Of a stretch of 64,000 nt of DNA, positions 57,975 to 64,000 are shown piece by piece. The DNA lies in contig JBBRYP010000010.1 in NCBI GenBank assembly GCA_038237515.1, forward strand, positions 15,884 to 79,883. Direction: 5' to 3'. Within the stretch, counting starts at the first letter, position 1, and every line of letters begins with the position of its first letter. This DNA is from JBBQDZ01 sp038237515 (GTDB lineage: Bacteria; Actinomycetota; Thermoleophilia; Gaiellales; Gaiellaceae). Below the pieces are notes generated by a model. The model saw only the letters and a list, made by a program, of their open reading frames with translations, ran no database searches and was not told where the DNA came from. The translations under genes and the position numbers were made by a program.

Positions 57975-59126
57975 CTACGAGAGGCTGACGAGCATCTGAA
58001 CGAGGCGGCGGTTCGAGACGCCGGTGAGGACGAAGTCCCCAGCCTTGCGCGCCCGGACGAACATCACGACCGCGGCCCTGCGAGGGAGCGCCGACGTGGC
58101 ACGCATCGTCACCGTCGCCCAGCCGTCGGTGCCCGACACGGTCTCGGCCGGCTGCGACGTCCAGCCGTAGGGCAGCGGCGTGACGAAGACGAGCGCGCCG
58201 CGGACGACGTAGTTCCGCGTGTCCGTGATGCGGAAGCGCGCGGTGATCAGGTCGTCCCGCGAGCGGAGCGGATTCGGCGAGAACTCGATCCTCCCGATCA
58301 CGAGGCGCTGCGGCACGGAGACGCTCGTCACCGGGATCGACGTCTCACCGCTCGGCAGCTTGATCGCGCCGGGCGGACCGCTCGGCGGAGGCGGCGGGGG
58401 CGCCTGGTTCTTGAACACGACCGCGCTCGCCCGCGAGTACGCGGTCGTCCTTCCCGCCTGGTTCGTGGCGGTGACCCGTAGCCGAACGGTGTTGTTGACA
58501 TCGGCGGAGGTCAGCACGTACGCCTGGCCCTGCGCCCCGGAGATGCTCGCGCAGAAGTTGCCCTTCGAGTCGCAACGCTGCCACTGGTAGTCGAAGGAGA
58601 TCGGCTGGGTGCCGTTCCACTCGCCCCGGTTGCCGGTGAGCGTCTGCCCCTCCTGGGCCCTCCCGCCGATCGTAGGCGCAGAGGTGTTCGACGGTGCGTT
58701 CGCCGCCGCTTGCTGGATCACGATCGTCGCGGCCGAGGTGGCGGCGCTCGAGCCCTGCGAGTTCGACGCCGTCACAGTCAGGCGGATGCGGTGACCGAGG
58801 TCGGACATCGTCGGCGTGTAGGTGGGGTTGATCGCGCCGCTGATCTTCCCGCAGTTCGCGCCGGAGGAGTCGCATCGCCTCCACTGCGCCGAGAACTGCA
58901 TCGGCTGCGACCCCTTCCAGGTTCCGGGCGTGCCGCTCAGGGTGCTGCCCTCGCGCGCCACGCCCTTGATCGTCGGCCGCGAGGTGTTCACCGGAGCGGC
59001 ACGGGTAGCGCCCGAAGCCGAGTCGCCGAGGCCCGCCAGCGCTCCCGCGCCCGCGACGACGGCGAGCGCGGCGCTGAGGACGCCCGCGGCTCCGAGGATG
59101 CCCCGCCGATTCGAGGACTTGCTCAT
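57975..59126 (-). CDS. Secreted Ig-like-repeat surface protein
   Basis: The 383-residue protein starts at the ATG of M-S-K-S-S-N behind AAGGGGGGAAC. The signal peptide has a GAAGVLSAALAVVAGAGALA core. Two repeats of about 95 residues follow, each with a G-x-x-L-x-G and Q-W-x-R-C-D-S pattern (FSAQWRRCDSSGANC and FDYQWQRCDSKGNFC), typical of bacterial Ig-like surface repeats in Thermoleophilia. A Pro-rich hinge (QAPPPPPPSGPPG) leads to a C-terminal beta domain. It may be an adhesin or cell-wall protein. Confidence 0.85.
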   Translation of the reverse strand: MSKSSNRRGILGAAGVLSAALAVVAGAGALAGLGDSASGATRAAPVNTSRPTIKGVAREGSTLSGTPGTWKGSQPMQFSAQWRRCDSSGANCGKISGAINPTYTPTMSDLGHRIRLTVTASNSQGSSAATSAATIVIQQAAANAPSNTSAPTIGGRAQEGQTLTGNRGEWNGTQPISFDYQWQRCDSKGNFCASISGAQGQAYVLTSADVNNTVRLRVTATNQAGRTTAYSRASAVVFKNQAPPPPPPSGPPGAIKLPSGETSIPVTSVSVPQRLVIGRIEFSPNPLRSRDDLITARFRITDTRNYVVRGALVFVTPLPYGWTSQPAETVSGTDGWATVTMRATSALPRRAAVVMFVRARKAGDFVLTGVSNRRLVQMLVSLS

Positions 59127-59279
59127 GTTCCCCCCTTGATGGCTTTCACGACCTTCGACATCCATGGCTTTCCCCCTCTTGAGACCGCGCTCCGCAGCCG
59201 GAGTTGAGCCAGGCCGAATCCTCTTACAGAGAAGTTACGCGCAGCTTTCCCTGGGGCCGTGGCGGCGCTTGATCGGCCG

Positions 59280-59576
59280 TCAGCCGGCGACCTCCTCCAC
59301 AGGCAGGCCGCTGGCGACGACGCGACGGCCTCCCGCCTCGTAGACGAGGTCGACGCTGTCGTTCTGCCGATACGTGCCGGCGACGCCGAGGAACATGGAA
59401 AGCCAGCGCCAGAAGCCGAGCCGCCCCTCGCGGGCGAGGGAGCGATTGAAGAGGAGCGCGCCGCGCTCGCGGACATAGTCGGTCCCGGCCTGCTGCAGAA
59501 CGCCGTTCACATAGACCTCGAGGCGCACCCCGGCACCCGCCGGCAGGTTCACCCGCGACCGTGCAGCCACCTTCAT
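59280..59576 (-). CDS. Conserved hypothetical protein divergent from ctaC
   Basis: The 98-residue protein has a beta-rich core (VRLEVYVNGVLQQAGTDYVR, then LGFWRWLSMFLGVAGTYRQN and DSVDLVYEAGG), a pattern conserved in actinobacterial hypothetical proteins. No signal peptide or catalytic motif is seen. Only 13 bp lie between its ATG and the ctaC GTG, so promoter sequences overlap the other gene. It may be co-regulated with the oxidase. Confidence 0.7.
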   Translation of the reverse strand: MKVAARSRVNLPAGAGVRLEVYVNGVLQQAGTDYVRERGALLFNRSLAREGRLGFWRWLSMFLGVAGTYRQNDSVDLVYEAGGRRVVASGLPVEEVAG

Positions 59577-59589
59577 AGAATGCCGGACG

Positions 59590-60582
59590 GTGCGCCGGAA
59601 GCCCTTCGTCGCGACGATCCTCCTGGTGCTCGTCTGTGCCCTGGCCCTCGCCGGCGCCGCGCTCGCCGGAACGGGAGGGTTCGCCCCGCCGACGCCCCGG
59701 TCGCCGAACGCGCAGCGGACGAACGACGCCTACTACCTGATCCTCGCCTTCACCGGCGCGATCTTCCTCCTCGTCGAGACGGCGCTCGTCGTCTTCGTCA
59801 TCCGCTTCCGCAGCCGGGGCCGGCCGCGCACCGTGGAGGGCCCGCAGATTCGCGGCCACACGCGCCTCGAGATCATCTGGACCGCGATCCCGGTGGTGAT
59901 CCTCGCGGCGATCACGGGCTTCGTCTTCTACAAGCTTCCCGGCATCAAGAACGTCCCTGCGGCAAATGCCGCGGGCGGCCGGATCGAGATCGGTGTCGAG
60001 GCCCACCAGTTCTACTGGCAGTTCCGCTATCCGGACGGATCGACCTCGGTCGACGAGCTGACCGTGCCCGTCGATCGGAACGTGCATCTGACGCTCACCT
60101 CGCCGGACGTCGCCCACAGCTGGTGGGTGCCCTCGCTCGGCGGCAAGATCGATGTCATTCCCGGGCGGACGAACCACACCTGGTTCCGCGCGCAGCAAAA
60201 CGGCGTCTACCGCATCCGCTGCGCGGAGCTGTGCGGCATCCAGCACGCGGTGATGCTCGGCTTCGTGAGAGTGGTGCCGCAGTCCGACTACGCGAGCTTC
60301 CTGGGAGCCCGGCACGCGAAGACGGCGGATCTGGCGCGCGAGACCTACCAGGGCGTCTGCGCCAAGTGCCACGGCTTCAAGGGCGAGGGCGGGATCGGGC
60401 CCAAGCTCGCGGGCAGCGCCGGCCTGAACGACCGCACCGCGCTTGCCAAGACCATCCGCAACGGGATCGGGATGATGCCCCCCGTGGGGAGGACGTGGGA
60501 TTCCCGTCAGCTGAACGCCGTGATCACGTACCTGCAGAAGCACGTCGCGAGCTCGGCGGGGGGAGCGGCCGGTGGCGGTTAA
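59590..60582 (+). CDS. ctaC: Cytochrome c oxidase subunit II with fused cytochrome c (CtaC)
   Basis: The 330-residue protein has a signal peptide or first helix, two membrane helices (LILAFTGAIFLLVETALVVF and IPVVILAAITGFVFYKL) and a CuA domain. CuA ligands are His in DVAHSWWVPS and Cys, Glu, Cys and His in RIRCAELCGIQHAVM. A C-terminal cytochrome c domain carries the heme site CAKCHGF with Met in GMMPPV. Electron transfer goes from cytochrome c or the fused heme to CuA and then subunit I. The GTG start is close to the divergent gene. The TAA stop overlaps the ctaD start. Confidence 0.94.
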   Translation: MRRKPFVATILLVLVCALALAGAALAGTGGFAPPTPRSPNAQRTNDAYYLILAFTGAIFLLVETALVVFVIRFRSRGRPRTVEGPQIRGHTRLEIIWTAIPVVILAAITGFVFYKLPGIKNVPAANAAGGRIEIGVEAHQFYWQFRYPDGSTSVDELTVPVDRNVHLTLTSPDVAHSWWVPSLGGKIDVIPGRTNHTWFRAQQNGVYRIRCAELCGIQHAVMLGFVRVVPQSDYASFLGARHAKTADLARETYQGVCAKCHGFKGEGGIGPKLAGSAGLNDRTALAKTIRNGIGMMPPVGRTWDSRQLNAVITYLQKHVASSAGGAAGGG

Positions 60583-62380
60583 AGGCCTGTCCGGAGAGTG
60601 GCCGCGGTGGATGACACGCGGCACGGGTCGCGAGGCAAGGAAGCAGGGAGCGCCGATATCCAGGCATACCGGCGCGACCGAGGACGCGGCCTCGCGGCGC
60701 GTGACGCCTGTCAGGCGCCCCGGTTCACTCTCCGGGCAGGCCCTCGACGGCGAGGCGTATCCCGCGCAGCCGCAGTGGACCCGCGGCCGCGTCGCAGGCT
60801 GGCTGACGACGGTCGACCACAAGCGGATCGGCATCCTCTACATCCTCACGAGCCTCGGGTTCTTCGCCGCCGGCGGGATCATCGCACTGCTCATGCGCTC
60901 GCAGCTGGCGACGCCGAACGAGCATTTTCTGACGAAGGACAGCTACAACGGCGCGCTGACGATCCACGGCACGACGATGGTGTTCCTCGTCGTGGTGCCG
61001 ATCCTCGCCGGCTTCGGCAACTTCCTCGTTCCGCTGATGATCGGCGCGCGCGACATGGCCTTCCCGCGGCTCAACGCACTCTCGTACTGGCTCTTCCTCT
61101 TCGGCGGGGTGATCCTCTACGCGAGCTTCTTCGCCAAGCACGGGCCCGCGCGCTGCGGCTGGACGTGCTATGCGCCCCTCTCCGAGATCGCCTACTCGCC
61201 CGGGCACGGCGTCGATCTCTGGATCCTCTCGCTGCACCTCCTGACGCTCGCCTCGCTCGCGGGCGCGATCAACTTCCTGGTGACGATCCACAACTTGCGG
61301 GCGCGCGGGATGGGCTGGATGCGCCTGCCGCTGTTCGTCTGGACGATCGAGATCTACGCGCTCCTGCTCGTCCTGGTCCTGCCAGCGCTGTCGGCCGGGC
61401 TGACCCTGCTGCTGCTCGACCGTCAGACAGGCACCCATTTCTTCGTTCCGCAACACGGAGGCAGCGCGGTCCTGTGGCAGCACGTCTTCTGGTTCTTCGG
61501 CCACCCCGAGGTCTACATCATGGTGCTGCCTGCGATGGGAATCGTCTCGGAGATCATCCCGGTCTTCGCGCGCAAGCCGATCTTCGGCTACAAGGCCGTC
61601 GCCTTCTCCACCGTCGCGATCGCGTTCCTCTCGATGCTCGTCTGGGCACACCACATGTTCGCGGTCGGCCTCCCCTGGGGCCTCAACGCCTTCTTCATGG
61701 TCTCCTCGATGGCGATCGCGGTCCCGACGGGCGTGAAGATCTTCAACTGGCTCGCGACCACGTGGCGCGGGAACCTCATCTTCGACCCGCCGATGCTCTT
61801 CGCGCTCGGCTTCATCGCCCTCTTCACGATGGGCGGGCTCTCCGGGATCTTTCTGGCCGCCTTCCCGGTCGACTGGCAGGTCACTGACACCTACTACGTC
61901 GTCGCCCACCTCCACTACGTGCTGTTCGGCGGCTCGATGTTCGCAATCTTCGCCGGGCTCTACTACTGGTGGCCGAAGATGTTCGGCCGTCTCCTCGACG
62001 GGCGGCTCGGGAAGGCGCACTTTTGGCTCATGTTCGTCGGCTTCAACATGACGTTCCTGCCGCAGCACATGCTCGGCCTGATGGGGATGGAGCGCCGGAT
62101 CTACACCTACCGCGAGCACGGGTTGTGGGAGTGGTACAACCTCGTCTCCTCAATCGGCTCGGGCATCATGGCGGTCGGGATGCTCGTCTTCCTCGCGAAC
62201 GTCGTCGTCACCTCCCGCCGGGGCGTCCGCGCCGGGAACGATCCCTGGCTCGCGGACACGCTCGAGTGGTACACGACCTCGCCTCCGCCGGCCGGCAACT
62301 TCGACAGCCTGCCGTACATCACGAGCGCTCGGCCGCTGCGGGACCTGCGCCGCCGCCTCCAGGACGCCAATGCGCTCTAG
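60572..62380 (+). CDS. ctaD: Cytochrome c oxidase subunit I (CtaD), N-terminus encoded by a repeat
   Basis: This heme-copper oxidase subunit I has the low-spin heme His in TIHGTTMVF and VVAHLHYVLFG, the CuB His in VFWFFGHPEVYIM and WAHHMFAVG, and the Glu of the D-channel in GHPEVY. The fold core starts at TTVDHKRIGIL, about residue 84 of this frame. No ATG, GTG or TTG exists between 60704 and that core, so every possible start (GTG 60572, ATG 60611, GTG 60701) lies in the dispersed repeat. I use GTG 60572, which has a GGGGGAG site and overlaps the ctaC stop by 11 nt. The protein has 602 residues. Confidence 0.88.
   Translation: MAVKGLSGEWPRWMTRGTGREARKQGAPISRHTGATEDAASRRVTPVRRPGSLSGQALDGEAYPAQPQWTRGRVAGWLTTVDHKRIGILYILTSLGFFAAGGIIALLMRSQLATPNEHFLTKDSYNGALTIHGTTMVFLVVVPILAGFGNFLVPLMIGARDMAFPRLNALSYWLFLFGGVILYASFFAKHGPARCGWTCYAPLSEIAYSPGHGVDLWILSLHLLTLASLAGAINFLVTIHNLRARGMGWMRLPLFVWTIEIYALLLVLVLPALSAGLTLLLLDRQTGTHFFVPQHGGSAVLWQHVFWFFGHPEVYIMVLPAMGIVSEIIPVFARKPIFGYKAVAFSTVAIAFLSMLVWAHHMFAVGLPWGLNAFFMVSSMAIAVPTGVKIFNWLATTWRGNLIFDPPMLFALGFIALFTMGGLSGIFLAAFPVDWQVTDTYYVVAHLHYVLFGGSMFAIFAGLYYWWPKMFGRLLDGRLGKAHFWLMFVGFNMTFLPQHMLGLMGMERRIYTYREHGLWEWYNLVSSIGSGIMAVGMLVFLANVVVTSRRGVRAGNDPWLADTLEWYTTSPPPAGNFDSLPYITSARPLRDLRRRLQDANAL
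60581..60744. repeat. Dispersed 164-bp repeat, copy 3, inside the cta operon
   Basis: This copy keeps the outer inverted ends (AAAGGCCTGTCCGGAGAGTG against a right end ending CCGGGCAGGCCCT) with more substitutions in the centre (GATATCCAGGCATACC) than copies 1 and 2. It starts at the last base of the ctaC stop and runs through the 5' part of the ctaD frame without a stop codon. It therefore encodes about 54 N-terminal residues of CtaD if the GTG at 60572 is used. Confidence 0.85.
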
Positions 62381-63698
62381 CGGCCTCTCCGGCAAGTGGC
62401 CGGGATGGATCAGGCCTGCCGGCCGGTTCGCCTTCGTTTCGGCGCGGGCTACTGGGCGTCACGCTTCCGTTACTGCCTCTGAGGTCCGTCTGGGGCCCTT
62501 CCGGGGAGTCCCAGAGGCAGCGCCGCCCGGCCCGTGGCTCCGCCTGACCGCCCTCGCCGCAGCTGCGGCGGCCTTGCTCGCCGTCGTCTCGGGTGCGCTT
62601 GCGCTCGGTACGGCGCACCGGCTGCTCGCGGCGCTCGCGCTGCCGCCGCTCTGCGCGCTGGTTGCGGCCGCCTGGGCCGCACACAGGCGGCTGCTCGCTC
62701 CGGCGCTCGCGTCGCTCTTCCTGTTCGTCGTCGCTGCGGTCGTCACGGGTCGCGTGTCGCACATCGCGCTGGCGGCGCTCGCGCTCGCCTCGACGCTCGT
62801 CACCGCGGCGCTGGCGCTCGCGAGCAGGACGCGGGCCCACGACTCCTGGCGGGACTACGTGACCTTGACGAAGCCGCGGATCATGACGCTGCTGCTGCTG
62901 ACCGGCGCGGGGGGGATGTTCGTCGGGGCGAAGGGTTATCCCGGCACGGGTTCTCTCGCGGCCATGCTCGCCGGCCTCGCCCTCGCCTGCGGCGGCGCGA
63001 GCGCCCTGAACCACATGCTCGACCGCGACATCGACCTGCTGATGGGGAAGCGAACGGAGAAGCGGCCCGTTGCGGCCGGTCGGGTGGCGCCGGCGCACGC
63101 GCTCGAGTTCGGGCTCGCGCTCTCGGCCTTCTCGTTCGTGCTGCTGGCGAGCCTCGTCAACGTGCTGACCGCCGCTCTGGCCCTCGTCGGCAACCTCTTC
63201 TACGTGCTCGTGTACACGCGCTGGCTCAAGCGCTCGACTCCGCAGAACATCGTCATCGGCGGCGCCGCGGGCGCCGTGCCGCCGCTCGTCGGGTGGGCAG
63301 CCGCGACGGGCAATCTCACGCTGCCGGCGCTCTTCCTCTTCGCGATCGTCTTCTTCTGGACGCCGCCCCACTTCTGGGCGCTCGCCCTTCTGATCCGCGA
63401 GAACTACGCGGCCGCGAAGGTGCCGATGCTGCCGGTTGTGCGTGGTACGCGGGAGACGACGCGGCAGATCGTCGTCTACACGCTCGTCCTCATCGCCGTG
63501 ACCGCAGTGCCTTTCGCCTGGGGAACCCTCGGCTTCGGCTACCTGGCCGCCGCGCTCGCTCTCGGCGGCGCCTTCCTCTGGCTGGCACTGCGCTTGCGAC
63601 GCGACGCGACGCCCGCGCGCGCGGGGGCGCTCTTCCACTTCTCGCTCCTCTACCTCGCGCTCCTCTTCGTCGCGATGGCGGTTGACCCGCTCCTGTGA
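62370..63698 (+). CDS. ctaB: Protoheme IX farnesyltransferase (CtaB)
   Basis: The 442-residue membrane protein transfers a farnesyl group to heme B to give heme O. The core has the two Asp-rich motifs of UbiA-family prenyltransferases (MLDRDIDLLMGKRTEKRPVA and the second around VFFWTPPHFWALALLIRENY). TLTKPRIMTLLLLTG opens it. The first 120 residues are a non-conserved Ala-rich membrane region, with extra helices compared with usual CtaB. The ATG at 62370 overlaps the ctaD stop by 11 nt. Residues 5-13 (GLSGKWPGW) derive from the left arm of the dispersed repeat. Confidence 0.9.
   Translation: MRSSGLSGKWPGWIRPAGRFAFVSARATGRHASVTASEVRLGPFRGVPEAAPPGPWLRLTALAAAAAALLAVVSGALALGTAHRLLAALALPPLCALVAAAWAAHRRLLAPALASLFLFVVAAVVTGRVSHIALAALALASTLVTAALALASRTRAHDSWRDYVTLTKPRIMTLLLLTGAGGMFVGAKGYPGTGSLAAMLAGLALACGGASALNHMLDRDIDLLMGKRTEKRPVAAGRVAPAHALEFGLALSAFSFVLLASLVNVLTAALALVGNLFYVLVYTRWLKRSTPQNIVIGGAAGAVPPLVGWAAATGNLTLPALFLFAIVFFWTPPHFWALALLIRENYAAAKVPMLPVVRGTRETTRQIVVYTLVLIAVTAVPFAWGTLGFGYLAAALALGGAFLWLALRLRRDATPARAGALFHFSLLYLALLFVAMAVDPLL
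62379..62420. repeat. Left arm of the dispersed repeat
   Basis: The sequence AGCGGCCTCTCCGGCAAGTG and the next 20 bases match the first 40 bases of copies 1-3 at most positions (GTGGCCGGGATGGATCAGGC), then similarity ends. It sits at the ctaD/ctaB junction in the same frame and spacing as copy 3 at the ctaC/ctaD junction. Confidence 0.75.
62484..62531. other. Hairpin in the 5' part of ctaB
   Basis: CTGCCTCTG pairs with CAGAGGCAG in the segment CTGCCTCTGAGGTCCGTCTG to GGGGAGTCCCAGAGGCAG. It lies within the non-conserved N-terminal coding part of ctaB and could affect translation. Confidence 0.4.
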
Positions 63699-63704
63699 TG
63701 GTGG

Positions 63705-63743
63705 TCTGCCAGGCGCCCTGGTTCGTCTTCCGGAGAGGTTCCT
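63705..63743. repeat. Right arm of the dispersed repeat
   Basis: TCTGCCAGGCGCCCTGGTTC and the following GTCTTCCGGAGAGGTTCCT match the last 39 bases of copies 1-3 with few changes. It follows the ctaB stop by 6 bp, while the left arm lies 1.3 kb upstream at the ctaD end. The two arms are in the same orientation as in a complete copy. Confidence 0.7.
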
Positions 63744-63745
63744 AG

Positions 63746-63865
63746 ATGGACGAGACCGTCCTCGCACGCAAGAACGCCGTCTGGGCGCTCGCGCTCCTCG
63801 GCCTCTTCGTGCTCCTCTTCGCGGGAACCGTGCTGGTCGCGCTGATCTACCTCGCGCTCGACTAA
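63746..63865 (+). CDS. 39-residue single-helix membrane protein of the cta operon
   Basis: The ATG at 63746 follows a GAGAGG site. The peptide starts M-D-E-T-V-L-A-R-K-N and then has one membrane helix (AVWALALLGLFVLLFAGTVL, then VALIYLALD). A small one-helix protein directly after ctaB fits a small accessory subunit or assembly factor of the oxidase, similar in position to CcoQ-like or subunit IV-like proteins. No sequence family can be named with certainty. Confidence 0.7.
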   Translation: MDETVLARKNAVWALALLGLFVLLFAGTVLVALIYLALD

Positions 63866-63931
63866 GGGGCCGCGCATAAATAATCGAGGTGTCTGTGAAG
63901 GGTCCTTGGGTGGCGCGGCGAATATGGGCTG

Positions 63932-64000
63932 GTGGTCGACGAGGAGGCGATCGGGTCGAAGTTCCAGCTGCTGGCGGGTCAGCTCGATGAGCGCGGTCTG
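63932..64000 (+). CDS. Probable transposase (Rhodopirellula-type DDE), 5' fragment cut by window edge
   Basis: A frame opening at a GTG encodes V-V-D-E-E-A-I-G-S-K-F-Q-L-L and then AGQLDERGL up to the end of the window. This opening resembles the start of DDE transposases of the Rhodopirellula type (PF07592), which begin with similar E-x-I-x-x-K/R-F/Y-x-x-L and L-D-E-R segments. An A+T-rich stretch (CATAAATAATCG) lies just upstream and may be an element end. The call rests on only 23 residues. Confidence 0.45.
   Translation, partial: MVDEEAIGSKFQLLAGQLDERGL

Noticed and set aside
1..64000. rRNA, tRNA or known riboswitch genes
   Set aside because: No cloverleaf with a GTTCRA loop, no rRNA-like sequence and no recognisable riboswitch core was seen by eye; a covariance-model scan would be decisive.

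Overview
The window is about 70% G+C and reads like the chromosome of an actinobacterium, most probably of the class Thermoleophilia (Gaiellales/Solirubrobacterales type). The inference rests on codon use, on small lineage-typical proteins (a Lys/Arg-rich protein at 1241-1462, a CECG-type protein at 51453-51776, a COG4315 lipoprotein-repeat protein), on several branched-chain amino-acid (LIV) type ABC transporters and on a heme-copper oxidase operon with a cytochrome-c-fused subunit II. No rRNA, tRNA or CRISPR array was recognised. Genes are tightly packed, and many are joined by 4-nt stop/start overlaps of the form NTGA, often with GTG or TTG starts.

Layout. 1-7.6 kb: secreted or hypothetical proteins, a remarkable protein with four copies of a six-cysteine C-x3-C ladder (3637-5643), and a divergent SARP-type regulator with an array of 11-bp direct repeats between the two. 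7.6-17.1 kb (minus strand): a complete LIV transporter (livK-H-M-G-F) preceded by a bicupin, a one-Cys peroxiredoxin, a threonine-dehydratase-like enzyme, an ornithine-cyclodeaminase-like enzyme and an aldo/keto reductase. 17.2-20.1 kb (plus): two ketopantoate-reductase-like proteins and an M24-fold protein. 20.4-25.0 kb (minus): a second complete LIV transporter. 25.1-27.3 kb (plus): a CrtI/PYROXD2-like flavoprotein and a flavin reductase. 27.3-39.6 kb (minus): a long co-directional accessory catabolic region with a molybdenum hydroxylase (coxM-S-L-G type), two luciferase-like monooxygenases, an M20 and an M24 hydrolase, a fumarylacetoacetase-like hydrolase, a homocitrate/isopropylmalate-synthase-like aldolase, three tiny coupled genes and an embedded MazF/ribbon-helix-helix pair. 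39.7-41.6 kb: tryptophan 2,3-dioxygenase facing a class V PLP enzyme.

41.6-47.7 kb (minus): a moxR-DUF58-VWA-secreted protein-VWA operon, then an ECF sigma factor with a zinc anti-sigma factor and a small putative DNA-binding protein; two identical 10+1+10 palindromes lie upstream of the last two units. 47.7-51.9 kb: YceH, membrane and secreted proteins and a PQQ-sugar-dehydrogenase-like protein. 51.9-57.4 kb (plus): a third LIV system in which LivM and LivG are fused, LivF is absent and an unknown secreted, membrane-anchored protein follows the binding lipoprotein. 57.5-59.6 kb: surface proteins. 59.6-63.9 kb: ctaC-ctaD-ctaB and a small membrane protein. The right edge cuts a probable transposase.

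The most unusual structure is a dispersed ~164-bp repeat with inverted-repeat ends (1112, 51288, 60581) whose left arm sits at the ctaC/ctaD and ctaD/ctaB junctions in the same frame and at the same distance from the start codon. CtaD and CtaB therefore both begin with a G-L-S-G-x-W-P-x-W peptide. The matching right arm lies just after ctaB, so ctaB is bracketed by the two halves of one element. One stretch (about 3484-3636, with a long G run) looks like an assembly artefact.
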